Below are positions 28,103-37,877 of a DNA stretch of 64,000 nt, piece after piece. Position numbers and translations under genes: made by a program. The notes below the pieces were generated by a model. It was given only the letters and a program-made list of their open reading frames with translations, had not been told where the DNA came from and made no database searches. Every line of letters starts with the position of its first letter. Positions within the stretch are counted from its first letter, which is position 1. This DNA is from Pediococcus argentinicus (GTDB taxonomy: Bacteria > Bacillota > Bacilli > Lactobacillales > Lactobacillaceae), in assembly GCF_001437605.1 (NCBI RefSeq), contig NZ_JQCQ01000004.1, forward strand, positions 11,662 through 75,661, given 5' to 3'.

Positions 28103-29200
28103 TTAATACTTAATGTTTAACAAATTTGTCTTCTTCACATCTGCAATTGTCTTTGCTCCAGCAAGTTGCATGATGATTTCTAATTCGTTGTCAATATGTT
28201 CAAACACTGATTGAACACCTTCTGCACCACCAAGAGCTAATCCATAAAGCACTGGACGAGCAAAGGCAACTAAGTCGGCACCACTTGCCAAAGCCTTGAA
28301 TACATCGGATCCACGACGAATACCACTATCAAAGATAATTGGAACACGGCCATTTACGGCCTTAGCAACAACTTCCAAAACATCAAAGGAAGCTGGGCCA
28401 CCATTTAATTGACGACCACCATGGTTAGAAACATAGATACCTTCTGCACCAGCTGTGATTGCACGAATGGCATCTTCAGGTGTTTGAACACCCTTCACAA
28501 TAACTGGTAACCCACTGTATTCTTTGATTCGACGAACATCATCTGGGCCAATCTTTTGAGCAGCAGAAGCATAAATTTCAGCAATTCCTTTACCCTTACC
28601 GTCGCCATCACTGTAGCTAGCAAGGTTAGCCATTGGCAATGGGAATGCAAAATTGTTAATAATATCTGATTCACGGTATCCATCAACGGTTAAAATGATT
28701 GCTTTAACGTTTGCCTTCTTAGCTTCATCTAATAAATATTCGTTAAAGTCCCAATCCTTACTCATATAAAGCTGGAAGAATTGTGGTGCATCTGGAGCAG
28801 CAGCGGCAGTATCTGCAATTGAAGTTGATGAGTATGTGCTTTGAGCCATCAATCCACCAACAGCTGCAATACCTTTAGCTGTATCAGTTTCACCTTTTGA
28901 ATGTGACAATCCTTGAGCTGCAGCAGGCGCCATCATTACTGGTGTTTTCAAATCGATACCGAACACTTTTGTATCTAGTTCAGGTTTTTCAATATCACTC
29001 AATGCCTTAGGAGCAATTTGACGATGTTGGAAAGCTTTGCGGTTCATTGCAAGTGTCCAGTTGTCTTCTGATCCACCTGAAATATAACCAAATCCACCAG
29101 TTGGAATAATTTTCTTTGCTTCTGCCTCTAATGATTCAAGGTTAATAATATCTAATTTTTGTTCACGATCACTTTATTCATATCCATTTACTACTGTCAT
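28103..29200 (-). pseudogene. FMN-dependent alpha-hydroxy-acid (lactate) oxidase, broken
   Basis: The whole gene would encode about 365 aa, starting at the ATG at 29200 (SD GGGGGA). Codon 9 is TAA (29176-29174): MTVVNGYE, stop, SDREQKLD, and the frame then stays open to 28103. The next in-frame ATG (29047) would give 314 aa lacking the conserved GGFGYISG segment, whose Tyr binds the substrate in lactate oxidases. A second lesion is suspected: in ILTVDGYRESD about four residues (usually ATVG) after TVD are missing. The FMN/substrate motifs VKGVQTPEDA, SNHGGRQL and DSGIRRG are intact. The enzyme family oxidises lactate to pyruvate with O2, giving H2O2. Probably inactive unless the stop is read through. 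Confidence 0.85.
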
Positions 29201-29298
29201 ATTGATAATCCCCCGTTCATTATTTACGCACTATGCGCTATAAATTAATTCAGCATAAGAATACATCGCTTATTTAAAGTAAGCAAACGATTTTACTT

Positions 29299-30213
29299 TC
29301 ACGCTTTCATTTGCGCTACTTCATCAATAAACCATTGATTAAACGCGTCTGCATCAATGTCCACACAGACCTTCGCGTTAGTTTTACCATCATGATAAGC
29401 CCCTCGGATATCGGCTACTGTTTCACCGATTGCTGGACCATCAGTTTGAACGTCAATCCAATAATCTTCAGTTCGATAGAATTCTGGATGTAACAAGTAA
29501 GCCAATGTATTGACGTCATGCATTGGAATTCCATCTTCATGGCCTTCATAATAATGTCTAAAGATAGCCGCGAGCATTTCTCCAGATTTGCCTAAAGTAG
29601 CAATCTTAGCTAGCGTTTCCTGTGTCAGCAGAGCTTTCATCGTTGCATCTAGTCCAACCATTACAATTGGAACGCCACTTTGGTACATAATTTCAGCAGC
29701 GTGCGGATCCGTAAATACGTTAAACTCAGCAGCACTAGTCATATTACCCATGCCAATCGCACCACCCATTGCCACGATTTCTTTGATATTGGCTTTAACC
29801 TCAGGGTGTTGTTTGAACAACAGGGCAATATTTGTGTATGAACCGGTTGGTACTAAAGTAATTGGCTCTTTGGCAGCCATAATCACTCGATATAGTTCTT
29901 CAACTGCATTATTTCTTGGAATGTCAGTTGGTTCAGGTCCAAAATCATATCCTGGCATCCCCGATTCTCCATGCACCCGAGCAGCATCTTCGAACGGTTT
30001 GATCAAAGGCTGTTCAGCCCCACCAGCTACTAGTACGTCTTTATTAAAGAAACGCACTAATTTTAAGGCGTTCTTAGTGGTTTTATCCACCATCACATTA
30101 CCAGCCACCGTTGAAATTAATTGAACATCGAATTCTGGATTGTTTAAAGCAACTGAAATAGCCGCAGCGTCATCAATTCCAGGATCACTATCAAGAATTA
30201 TTTTAGTTGTCAT
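29299..30213 (-). CDS. Inosine/uridine-preferring nucleoside hydrolase (RihC type)
   Basis: Cytosolic enzyme that splits ribonucleosides into base and ribose, 304 aa. Ca2+-site motif DSDPGIDDAAA (about 7-17), PTGSYTNIALL (about 120-130), central VAMGG and the late His-containing HDVNTLAYLL (about 238-247). An upstream TTG extension exists, but the ATG at 30213 follows AGGAGG and begins the family motif. It lies downstream of the nucleoside transporter on the same strand: import then hydrolysis. Confidence 0.92.
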   Translation of the reverse strand: MTTKIILDSDPGIDDAAAISVALNNPEFDVQLISTVAGNVMVDKTTKNALKLVRFFNKDVLVAGGAEQPLIKPFEDAARVHGESGMPGYDFGPEPTDIPRNNAVEELYRVIMAAKEPITLVPTGSYTNIALLFKQHPEVKANIKEIVAMGGAIGMGNMTSAAEFNVFTDPHAAEIMYQSGVPIVMVGLDATMKALLTQETLAKIATLGKSGEMLAAIFRHYYEGHEDGIPMHDVNTLAYLLHPEFYRTEDYWIDVQTDGPAIGETVADIRGAYHDGKTNAKVCVDIDADAFNQWFIDEVAQMKA

Positions 30214-30275
30214 GAGAAACCTCCTGTTATTTATTCTAGCATTTTTGTAATAGTTTCCAGTAGTAATAAGGGTCA

Positions 30276-30310
30276 AAAAAAGAACCGCAGCAGATAAACT
30301 GTCGCAGTTC
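30276..30310 (-). terminator. Terminator of the nucleoside transporter gene
   Basis: Stem GAACTGCGACAG/CTGCTGCGGTTC (one mismatch, two G-U pairs) followed by seven T. Its weakness may allow read-through into the hydrolase. Confidence 0.65.
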
Positions 30311-30319
30311 GATTTAGTT

Positions 30320-31597
30320 TTACCAAGTAAATAGTCCTACAAGACCTGAAGATAGAAGTGAAACGAGAATTCCTGAAAGGAGCATGTAGCCCACGTTCTT
30401 AGAAATTACATCGTTCTTCTTACGATCAACCAAGCCCTTGAAGGCACCGATAATCATACCGGTTGTTGAGAAGTTTGCAAATGAAGTAAGGAATACAGTT
30501 AGCATCGCTTTGAAATGGGGTTGGAAATCTTTAATGATTGGTGAAACCTTACCCATAACAACAAATTCGTTGGTTACTAACTTAGTACCCATGTATTGAG
30601 CAAACTGGAATGCATCATGAACATTGAGACCCATGAGCCATGCAAATGGGAACATGATGACGCCTAAGATATTTTCAAGTGTTAACCATGGAGCGAAGAT
30701 TGTTAACACCTTATCAATTAAAGCAGCTAAAGCGACAAAGGCGATAACGTTAGCAGTGATAATCAAAACTAATTTACCAGCGCCAAGAATTGAATCTCCT
30801 AAAAACGAGAAGAATGGTTCGCGTTCTGCACGAACTTCTTCTTCAACTTGAGCTTCAGCAACTTCTTCTGAACCTGTTTCTGTTGTTTGTGTATTAGCAT
30901 CGGCAGAACCTGCGCCACCGATTTTAGCAATTGTATCCTCTTCAGGAGTAACAACTACTGGATTTAGAATGGAAGTAACAATAATAGCATTAACGATATT
31001 GATTGGAACGGCGGCAATGATATATTGACCTGGCATCATTAATGTATATGCGCCAAGGATTGAGGCTGTAACACAGCTCATTGACATCATAGCTACTGTA
31101 ACTAAACGTTGAGACTTCATTTGACGTAATTGTAAGCTTGAAACAGCAAGTGCTTCAGTGTTACCTAAGAACATCATTTCAACGGCAAAGAATGATTCGA
31201 ACTTTGGTTGGCGTGTGATAAATGCAAGACCACGTCCGACCCACTTGATAATCCAAGGTAGCACACCGATATATGTAAGGATATCGAACATCGGAACAAT
31301 CATTAAGATTGGTAGTAAAGCACTTGTTACGAAGTTCATTTGTTTTACATGAACCCAATCTGGTAATGCAAAGGCAATTCCTTGATAAGAAACATCAACT
31401 AACCATTTGAATCCATCGGCAGCGGCTTTAACTCCATCCACACCGATTGAAAAGCTAGTTAAGAACCAAGCCAAGAATAAGTTAACCACTAACATGATTC
31501 CAACTGATTGCCAGTTGATATTCTTACGGTCCTTAGAAAATAGTACTGCAACTCCCATAAACAGGAAGATACCAATGATATTAACCAACAAAAACAT
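30320..31597 (-). CDS. nupC: Concentrative nucleoside transporter (NupC/CNT family)
   Basis: Cation-coupled nucleoside importer of 425 aa with about nine hydrophobic segments. It contains the CNT pattern GNTEALAVSSLQLRQM (about 148-163) and a C-terminal TSFANFSTTGMIIGAFKGL (about 372-390). A charged, Glu-rich cytoplasmic loop (about 225-260) is inserted in the middle. It is upstream of the nucleoside hydrolase; together they form a nucleoside salvage unit. Confidence 0.92.
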   Translation of the reverse strand: MFLLVNIIGIFLFMGVAVLFSKDRKNINWQSVGIMLVVNLFLAWFLTSFSIGVDGVKAAADGFKWLVDVSYQGIAFALPDWVHVKQMNFVTSALLPILMIVPMFDILTYIGVLPWIIKWVGRGLAFITRQPKFESFFAVEMMFLGNTEALAVSSLQLRQMKSQRLVTVAMMSMSCVTASILGAYTLMMPGQYIIAAVPINIVNAIIVTSILNPVVVTPEEDTIAKIGGAGSADANTQTTETGSEEVAEAQVEEEVRAEREPFFSFLGDSILGAGKLVLIITANVIAFVALAALIDKVLTIFAPWLTLENILGVIMFPFAWLMGLNVHDAFQFAQYMGTKLVTNEFVVMGKVSPIIKDFQPHFKAMLTVFLTSFANFSTTGMIIGAFKGLVDRKKNDVISKNVGYMLLSGILVSLLSSGLVGLFTW

Positions 31598-31646
31598 CGC
31601 GAAAATCTCCTTCTTTCCTAAAAGCTATGCAACAGACATTAGTATT

Positions 31647-31675
31647 AATATACTGATTTAGAATCAATCTGTAAA
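31647..31675 (-). promoter_or_regulatory. Promoter of nupC with overlapping inverted repeat
   Basis: TTTACA (31675-31670) and TATATT (31652-31647) are 17 bp apart on the minus strand. The spacer contains TGATT-TAG-AATCA, a possible operator. Confidence 0.65.
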
Positions 31676-31696
31676 CACAAAATGTAAAGATTCTCT

Positions 31697-31734
31697 AAAA
31701 AAAATTCTAACGCTACCACAACATGTAGTGGTAG
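31697..31734 (-). terminator. Terminator of the nuclease-helicase gene
   Basis: The stem-loop spanning 31713-31734 (CTACCAC...GTGGTAG) is followed after a short AT stretch by eight T on the minus strand. Confidence 0.65.
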
Positions 31735-31753
31735 GCTCCAATTTTAAAATGGG

Positions 31754-34117
31754 TTAGTCCTCATTCTTCCAAAAATCAGAGATAATGTTTTTTAATTGGT
31801 CTGTCGAATTAGCTCGTTTGAAATTATGCCAATGTTTAGGAAAGAGCTTCAAATAACGAGTTGTTCCAAAGCGTTGATCCATTAATACGACGTTGCCACG
31901 GTCTCGACTGGTTCGAATTAAGCGACCTGCTGCCTGCAACACGTGGTTCATCCCTGGCAATTGGTATGCATATTCAAAACCGTGACCGTTCTTTTCATCA
32001 AAGTACTCCTGCAATAAACTTCGTTCTTCACTCAATCCTGGTAATCCCACACTGACAATTCCCACGCCAATCAATTGGTCCTCTGTTAAATCAATTCCTT
32101 CTGAAAAAAGACCACCTAATACGGCAAATCCAACTAAAGTCTGGTCTAATGAATTTTCGAAACGTTCCATAAACTCACGTCGGTCAGCATCATTCATCTG
32201 ATTATTTTGCACAATCGTATCGATCTCTGGATGTACCATTTCAAATGCAGCGACAATTTCATTCATAAATCCGTATGACGGACAGAATATTAAATAATGT
32301 CCCGACTTCTGCTGAACTAATATTTCAATTGAATCCATAATATTCGGAATATTTTGCTGACGAAAGGCGTATTTAGTATTAACGTAGCTTGTCACAATGA
32401 TATTCTGCTGCAAATCTGCAAAGGGGGAATCCATTTGTAAAACTAAACCATCTTCACTTCCAAGTGTGTCTTGATAGTAATCAACTGGTGACAGCGTAGC
32501 GGAAAAGAAAATGGCTCCGCGACCCTTACTAAGTGATTCATCAAGGTACGGACTAGGATCCAAAATTTGTTCCTGAATAACGAGATTTCGATTTTCATCT
32601 TTTGAAATCAATAATCGATAACTTTCATCAAAGAACTCACTGATTTTGAGATATTTATTACTGGCAAAGAAAAGTTCTAAAATACTATCGGTAAAGTCAT
32701 TATCTGGTTGTTTTGGCAACCACTCACGAGCAGCTTCATTGAAGTTCAATAAAGCTCGCTCCAAACTCGATAGTGGGTCACGGTCGGTTAACAAATCTTG
32801 ACCTTGTTCATCAAACGTATTGCGAATCAGCTGAAACTCATTATCAACCTGCGTCATTCGTTTCTTGAGCAGCTTTTTATCAACATTACCCGTGCTAGTT
32901 TTCTCGTTTGATTCAGCATCTAGCACGGCTTGCTCCGTTAGCGTAGCCGAATACATTGAACGGGAACGAGACACTAAGTTATGTGCTTCATCAATTAAGA
33001 AGAAGTTATTTTTATCTTCGACCGCAAAGAATCGTTGCAAATACACCATTGGATCAAAGAGATAGTTATAATCACAAATAATCAAATCACAGAATAAGGA
33101 TAGGTCCAACGAAAATTCAAACGGATCTAGCATGTGTTTTTTAGCATATGCTTGAATATTCTCTCGACCTAACTGATTTTCATTTTCTAAAACGTCTTTA
33201 AGGCCGTCTTTAACCCGGTCGTAGTATCCAACCATATATGGGTTGTTTTCAGGTTTAACATCAACTTCTTCGGGGAAAATCATCTTATCTTTCGCTGTTA
33301 AGGTAATACTTTTGATTTTTAGTCCTTGTTCAACCATTAAGTCCGTTGCATCTTCTGCCACTTTGCGCGTACTCTGCTTGGCAGTTAGATAGAAGATTCG
33401 ATCGATCTGCTCTTCGCCAACCGCTTTAACCGTTGGAAACAGTGTTGAAATGGTCTTTCCCGTCCCAGTTGGTGCTTCCACAAATAAACGTTGCTCAGTC
33501 AAAATAGTTTTATAGACGGCAACTGCTAAATCACGTTGTCCATTACGATATTCAGAGAAGGGAAAACTTAAATCTTTGATACTATCATTCCGGACAATAC
33601 GCCAATCATTGCGTAATTTGATCCAGTATTCATATTCGGCTACTAAGCCATCAAAGAACTCGCGTAACTCTTCACGTGTGTATTCATGTTCTTCAGTCGT
33701 AATTTCATCTGTAGGGCGTTGGTAATAAGTAAGACGTAAGGTTACTTTTTCATAATCTAAGTCTTGAGTCAGGATTGCTCCATATACTTTAGCCTGAGCC
33801 CAGTACAGCGTGAGCGTGTTCTCTGACAAATCTTTAAATGCGGGGTCAGATGTTTTAATTTCTTCAATCCAGAGGTGGTCCTCGTCGGCAATAATTCCAT
33901 CAGCTCGTCCATCAATCACATAATCGTCGCCGTCTAGGTCAACCATCCGCTTTACGTAATATTCTTTTTGATAATCTGCACTACGTTCCTTTTGTAATTG
34001 ACGGTGAATCCGGGCTCCAATCAACGCTGTGTTTTGACTATTACCCTGTTCATTCAAATCGCCAGCACGTAAAACAAACTCAACTAGCTGTCGAATTCCG
34101 ATTTTTATATCTGCCAC
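31754..34117 (-). CDS. PD-(D/E)XK nuclease fused to XPD/DinG-type helicase, Fe-S cysteines lost
   Basis: 787-aa DNA repair-type protein. The N-terminal nuclease-like domain (about 1-180) has GARIHRQLQ, DGRADGI and the catalytic-type WIEEIKT. The helicase part has Walker A APTGTGKT (about 218-226), DEAH motif IDEAHNLVSRSR (about 372-383), SATLSP, and late motif QAAGRLIRTSRDRG. In homologues four Cys bind a 4Fe-4S cluster in CxxxxC...C and CPFEFSLD; here these positions read KMIFPEEVDVKPENNPY and LDPFEFSLD, so all four are gone. Start GTG at 34117 behind AAAGGAGG (an in-frame GTG lies 9 bases upstream). Confidence 0.9.
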   Translation of the reverse strand: MADIKIGIRQLVEFVLRAGDLNEQGNSQNTALIGARIHRQLQKERSADYQKEYYVKRMVDLDGDDYVIDGRADGIIADEDHLWIEEIKTSDPAFKDLSENTLTLYWAQAKVYGAILTQDLDYEKVTLRLTYYQRPTDEITTEEHEYTREELREFFDGLVAEYEYWIKLRNDWRIVRNDSIKDLSFPFSEYRNGQRDLAVAVYKTILTEQRLFVEAPTGTGKTISTLFPTVKAVGEEQIDRIFYLTAKQSTRKVAEDATDLMVEQGLKIKSITLTAKDKMIFPEEVDVKPENNPYMVGYYDRVKDGLKDVLENENQLGRENIQAYAKKHMLDPFEFSLDLSLFCDLIICDYNYLFDPMVYLQRFFAVEDKNNFFLIDEAHNLVSRSRSMYSATLTEQAVLDAESNEKTSTGNVDKKLLKKRMTQVDNEFQLIRNTFDEQGQDLLTDRDPLSSLERALLNFNEAAREWLPKQPDNDFTDSILELFFASNKYLKISEFFDESYRLLISKDENRNLVIQEQILDPSPYLDESLSKGRGAIFFSATLSPVDYYQDTLGSEDGLVLQMDSPFADLQQNIIVTSYVNTKYAFRQQNIPNIMDSIEILVQQKSGHYLIFCPSYGFMNEIVAAFEMVHPEIDTIVQNNQMNDADRREFMERFENSLDQTLVGFAVLGGLFSEGIDLTEDQLIGVGIVSVGLPGLSEERSLLQEYFDEKNGHGFEYAYQLPGMNHVLQAAGRLIRTSRDRGNVVLMDQRFGTTRYLKLFPKHWHNFKRANSTDQLKNIISDFWKNED

Positions 34118-34146
34118 ATAGACCACCTCCTTTTATTAGCACTGAA

Positions 34147-34185
34147 AAGAGCCGTGTCAAAACAACGTTTTGCACCACGACTCTT
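34147..34185 (-). terminator. Terminator of the secreted repeat protein gene
   Basis: AAGAGTCGTGGTGCAAAAC pairs with GTTTTGACACGGCTCTT (some G-U), followed by TT. Confidence 0.75.
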
Positions 34186-34213
34186 CTATTCGTTATTTAT
34201 ATGATAACACGGT

Positions 34214-36325
34214 CTATTTTAACCAGCTATTATCCAATGAAATTACTCGTAATCCTGCATTCTTTGGCGCTACACTACCAGCAGGGAAAAGAACATTCAA
34301 TCCTCTGCTAGTATAAATAACAGCGCGTTTAGAAACATTAGTCTTGCTGGTTGCATATGGATAACGACTCTTATTATTCAGCATCGTTGTCCGTAATCCT
34401 CGCTCTAATTTTCCAAAATAACTAGGATTCTTCAGAGCGGATTTCAATGTAACCTGTGTATTACCACGATAAGCATAATACTTAGGTGCTCCAGGCACGA
34501 ACTTCTTATCCTTTAACTTAAATGAGACTATATCAAAAGATTTACGACTCTTACCATTATAAATCACGCTCAACTGTAAAAATTGACCCTTGGCACTGGC
34601 AACTACCAGTCCATCTTTAGTGAAATAGAATCCCTTTTTACTCAAACCAGACTTAATTGATTTACCAAGAACTTTGTAAGCTATCTTATTGGCACTGGCG
34701 TATGAACCTTTCGCGCCGAAAGCGTTACTTAATTTGACAGATTTATCATTTCGATAGTTAGCATATGAATTAGTTTGATCTACGTAAAGCTGCTTTTTAC
34801 TGTTGGTTTTTAGCTGAGTATGAACGATTGAAATCGACTGAGCTGGTTTTGATGTATACAAAACATTTAATGCATAGGCACCAGCTGCGACACCGTTACT
34901 AGAATAGTAAACTTTATTTTGCAATTTGTACTTTTTAATAGTTTTAGTTAGCGCTGACTGAGCGGTAGCGTAAGCATCAGAACCACTGTACATTTTGGCA
35001 TTGCTAACCACCTTATTATTCCGGTAGTTAAAGTATTTATTCGTTGTCTTCGTACTTGTAACGTCTTTACCTTTAGCGTCCTTTTTGGTTGTGTACTTAG
35101 TTGTAATTCCAGCAAAAGAGGCTTTGCCTTGATTATTGTAAAGAATATTAACTGCGACTGAATCGTTACCTTTGGTTGGGATATTCACACCATTGGTAGT
35201 AAAGCTAAATTGGTGTTTATTTAGCTTGCCAACACTAGTTTTTAGTTCAGAGGCCACAGTTTTATTTAATAGACTTTGTGATTTAGCAAATTGACCGGTA
35301 CTAAATGCGTTACTTAACTGCACTCGTTTTCCATTGTTGTAGTTATAGTTATTTGTTTTCTGAACGGTGTTAAATTTGTTATCTTTAAAATCAAAATAGA
35401 ACAATGAAGTTCTAAGCGATACACGTTTGTCGTTATTAAATTGTGCAGTGATTGTTGTCGTGTGAGCATTTTGATCAACAATATTTATGCCTGAGTTATT
35501 GAAGTAAAAATCCTGGTAATCAGCCTTATTCTTCCAATTGCTCTTGATTATTTGCATTAATTCATTTGAAACAGACTTTAGTGGTCCATTGGAGACGGCT
35601 TGATCTAAATTAACCCTTTTTCCGTCTACATAGTTATAGTAGTGATTAATTGTTTTTGTAGTATATTGCGGATTACCCTTAGCATCCTTGCCAGATTCAA
35701 CTGACTTCTGAGTGGTTGTATTGATTGAAACAGTATTGCCAGTATTAAACATAACATTTAAAGTCACTGAACCACCCTGGCTAGGTAGTACCGTTAATCC
35801 ATTATCAGAATAGTAAAAATCTTGATTATCCGGTTTTTGACCAAGTTCAGTTTCTAAAACTTGATTAATTAAGCTAGCTTGTTTACTCAGAATACCTTCA
35901 GAATAAGCATTGGCGAGCGTAACTGCCTTACCGTTATAAGTATTAGTATATTTGTGACTTTCTTTTTTAGTCGATCCATCTGGTTGTTTAACATCGACAT
36001 CATGACTTTGTGTTACGGTTTTAAAGCCATTTTTATCATATGAATATCCTGTACTGGTTGCAGCCGCTTTAACTGCGGTTGGCTTTTCCACTGGCGCTGG
36101 CTTGGCTGGCGCTTTAGTTAAATCTTGCTGCTTTTTAACCTAAGTTTTAGAAGCTGTAGTCAATTTGTTTTGTGAATTCAAATTAGTATTAGCGGTAGTT
36201 GCTACCGACGTATCACTAGACTTAATTGTGGCTGCCTGAACACTTAAAATACTTGGTACTAACAAACTTATTCCTGCAATTAGACCTGTGATAGTTTTCT
36301 TAATCTTCATGAATATCCCCCTCAA
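34214..36325 (-). pseudogene. Secreted protein with six internal repeats, interrupted by an amber codon
   Basis: The full frame would give about 703 aa. The ATG at 36325 (SD GAGGGGG) opens a signal peptide (KIKK, core about 8-24, cleavage after VQA). At codon 62 a TAG (36142-36140) breaks the frame: ASKT, stop, VKKQQD. The same frame then continues without another stop to 34214. A Pro/Ala/Lys linker is followed by six repeats of 85-110 aa, each with YxxY-N-GKxVxLxxA(Y/F)xxG and FYxxxxGLxV. The arrangement resembles RsiV/DUF3298-like extracytoplasmic domains (weak inference). No wall anchor is seen. Likely non-functional or read-through dependent. Confidence 0.82.
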
Positions 36326-36428
36326 ATATTATGATTTATCACCATTATTATAACCGTTTTCAATTGGTTAGAATGTGAAGAAATTGAGATAATTGTTGTG
36401 TTTTTATACTTCTGCAAAATCTTTGTTA

Positions 36429-36456
36429 TTGAATCGTTACACATCATTGTTATAAT
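36429..36456 (+). promoter_or_regulatory. Promoter of the NlpC/P60 gene
   Basis: TTGAAT (36429-36434), 16 bp, TATAAT (36451-36456) with an extended TGT just before it. Confidence 0.65.
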
Positions 36457-36487
36457 AAAAAAATAGAATCTAGAAACGGAGACGGAT

Positions 36488-37129
36488 ATGTTAAAACGTA
36501 ACTTATTAATTACTCTATCTGCATTAGCAGTAATGTTATTCGCCGGTACCAACATACATGCCGATCAAAAGGCACCTAAAAAGTTCCCTGAACACCTTCA
36601 AAAAATCATTGATATTGAAACTGATCATGATACTAATAAAAATTCTTCTGACCAACAGACGAATGCCAATACTAAAGTAGCAGCCATTAAAGATGATGAC
36701 ACATTTAGTGATACATCGGATGAAAATGGAACAACTAATACTGGAAAAGATTTTTCATCCATTCAAAACGTTCTGAATGACCAAATGGGTAAACCATATA
36801 CCTGGGGTGCAACTGGTCCTAAAACATTTGACTGTTCTGGATTAACACAGTACGTCTTCAAACACGCTTTAAATAAGTCTATCAATCGTACAGCTGAACA
36901 ACAATATAATCAGTTCAAACACGTTAAACATAGCGATGTTAAACCTGGTGATTTGGTTTTCTTCAGTTACAACGGTGGCAAAACTATCGACCACGTTGGA
37001 ATTATTGTTAAAGGAAACAATATGATGGTTGATGCTCAAGACCGCGGTGTTATTAGAGAAACATACATGTCATCTTGGTGGCGTGGTTACATTGCTGGTT
37101 ATGCACGTGTTGTAAATTTTGATAAATAA
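36488..37129 (+). CDS. Secreted NlpC/P60 peptidoglycan hydrolase
   Basis: 213-aa exported endopeptidase that cuts peptide bonds of the cell wall. Signal peptide about 1-25 (cleavage near IHA-DQ), an Asn/Asp/Thr-rich linker (about 26-85), and a C-terminal NlpC/P60 domain with catalytic Cys in KTFDCSGLTQYVF (about 117), His in IDHVGIIV (about 165) and the third polar residue region MMVDAQDRG. The start follows GGAG. Transcribed towards pgmB, with a shared terminator between. Confidence 0.92.
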   Translation: MLKRNLLITLSALAVMLFAGTNIHADQKAPKKFPEHLQKIIDIETDHDTNKNSSDQQTNANTKVAAIKDDDTFSDTSDENGTTNTGKDFSSIQNVLNDQMGKPYTWGATGPKTFDCSGLTQYVFKHALNKSINRTAEQQYNQFKHVKHSDVKPGDLVFFSYNGGKTIDHVGIIVKGNNMMVDAQDRGVIRETYMSSWWRGYIAGYARVVNFDK

Positions 37130-37138
37130 TTAGAAATA

Positions 37139-37172
37139 AAAACTGAAAGTCAAAAATGACTTTCAGTTTTTT
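37139..37172. terminator. Bidirectional terminator
   Basis: The 14-bp stem AAAACTGAAAGTCA/TGACTTTCAGTTTT has A and T runs on its flanks, between the NlpC/P60 gene and the end of the maltose operon. Confidence 0.88.
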
Positions 37173-37187
37173 TATATTGTTTTGTAT

Positions 37188-37862
37188 TTAATATCTTTTG
37201 CGATGTTCCCCATATGCCTGATCTAAAAGCATATAAGACAAATCTGCGGTACTTTTTACAACTACATCTGCTTGGTTAAGTTCTTCGGCATTACCAATTC
37301 CAACGGAAACAGCCTTTGCATCATTGATTGCTTGAACACCGGCAACCGCATCTTCGAGTCCAACACATTCTCTAGGATCTACGTGAATTTGGTTTGCTGC
37401 TTCAATGAAGATATCTGGAGCAGGTTTCCCATGTTCAACATTCTCAGGATTAGCAATGGCGTCGAAACGCTCAAATAATCCTAACTTTTTAAGAATAAAT
37501 GGAGCATTCTTACTAGCTGAAGCAATCGATAATAGAATATTATTTGCTGAAAGAGCATCCAACAAATTCTCAATTCCAGGCAAAATGTCTTTTTGAGTTA
37601 ACTTATCAATTTCCTTTAAATAAAAATCATTCTTGGCAGCCGCCATTTCGGCAACTTCTGCTTCTGAAAAATCAGCCTGTTTACCAGAGAATTCAATAAT
37701 CTTATTCATTGAATCAATTCGGCTAACACCCTTTAGCTCTGTTTCAAAGCTAGCTGGTAAATCAACATCTAACTTATCCTTAGCTAATTTACTCCAAGCT
37801 TTAAAATGAAATTTGGCTGTGTCAGTGATTACGCCATCTAAGTCGAATAATACGCCTTTCAT
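37188..37862 (-). CDS. pgmB: Beta-phosphoglucomutase
   Basis: Converts beta-D-glucose-1-phosphate, the product of maltose phosphorylase, to glucose-6-phosphate. 224-aa HAD-fold enzyme: nucleophile and acid/base Asp in FDLDGVITDTAKFHF (about 7-21), the Ser/Lys motif ASASKNAPFILKKLG (about 114-128) and Asp pair GLEDAVAGVQA (about 167-177). Last gene of the maltose operon, 15 bp after the phosphorylase. Confidence 0.96.
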   Translation of the reverse strand: MKGVLFDLDGVITDTAKFHFKAWSKLAKDKLDVDLPASFETELKGVSRIDSMNKIIEFSGKQADFSEAEVAEMAAAKNDFYLKEIDKLTQKDILPGIENLLDALSANNILLSIASASKNAPFILKKLGLFERFDAIANPENVEHGKPAPDIFIEAANQIHVDPRECVGLEDAVAGVQAINDAKAVSVGIGNAEELNQADVVVKSTADLSYMLLDQAYGEHRKRY

Positions 37863-37877
37863 AACTGCACTCCTCCA

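Noticed and set aside
36322-36555. 77-codon minus-strand frame upstream of the secreted repeat protein
   Set aside because: It runs antisense over the promoter and signal peptide of the NlpC/P60 gene and has no SD.
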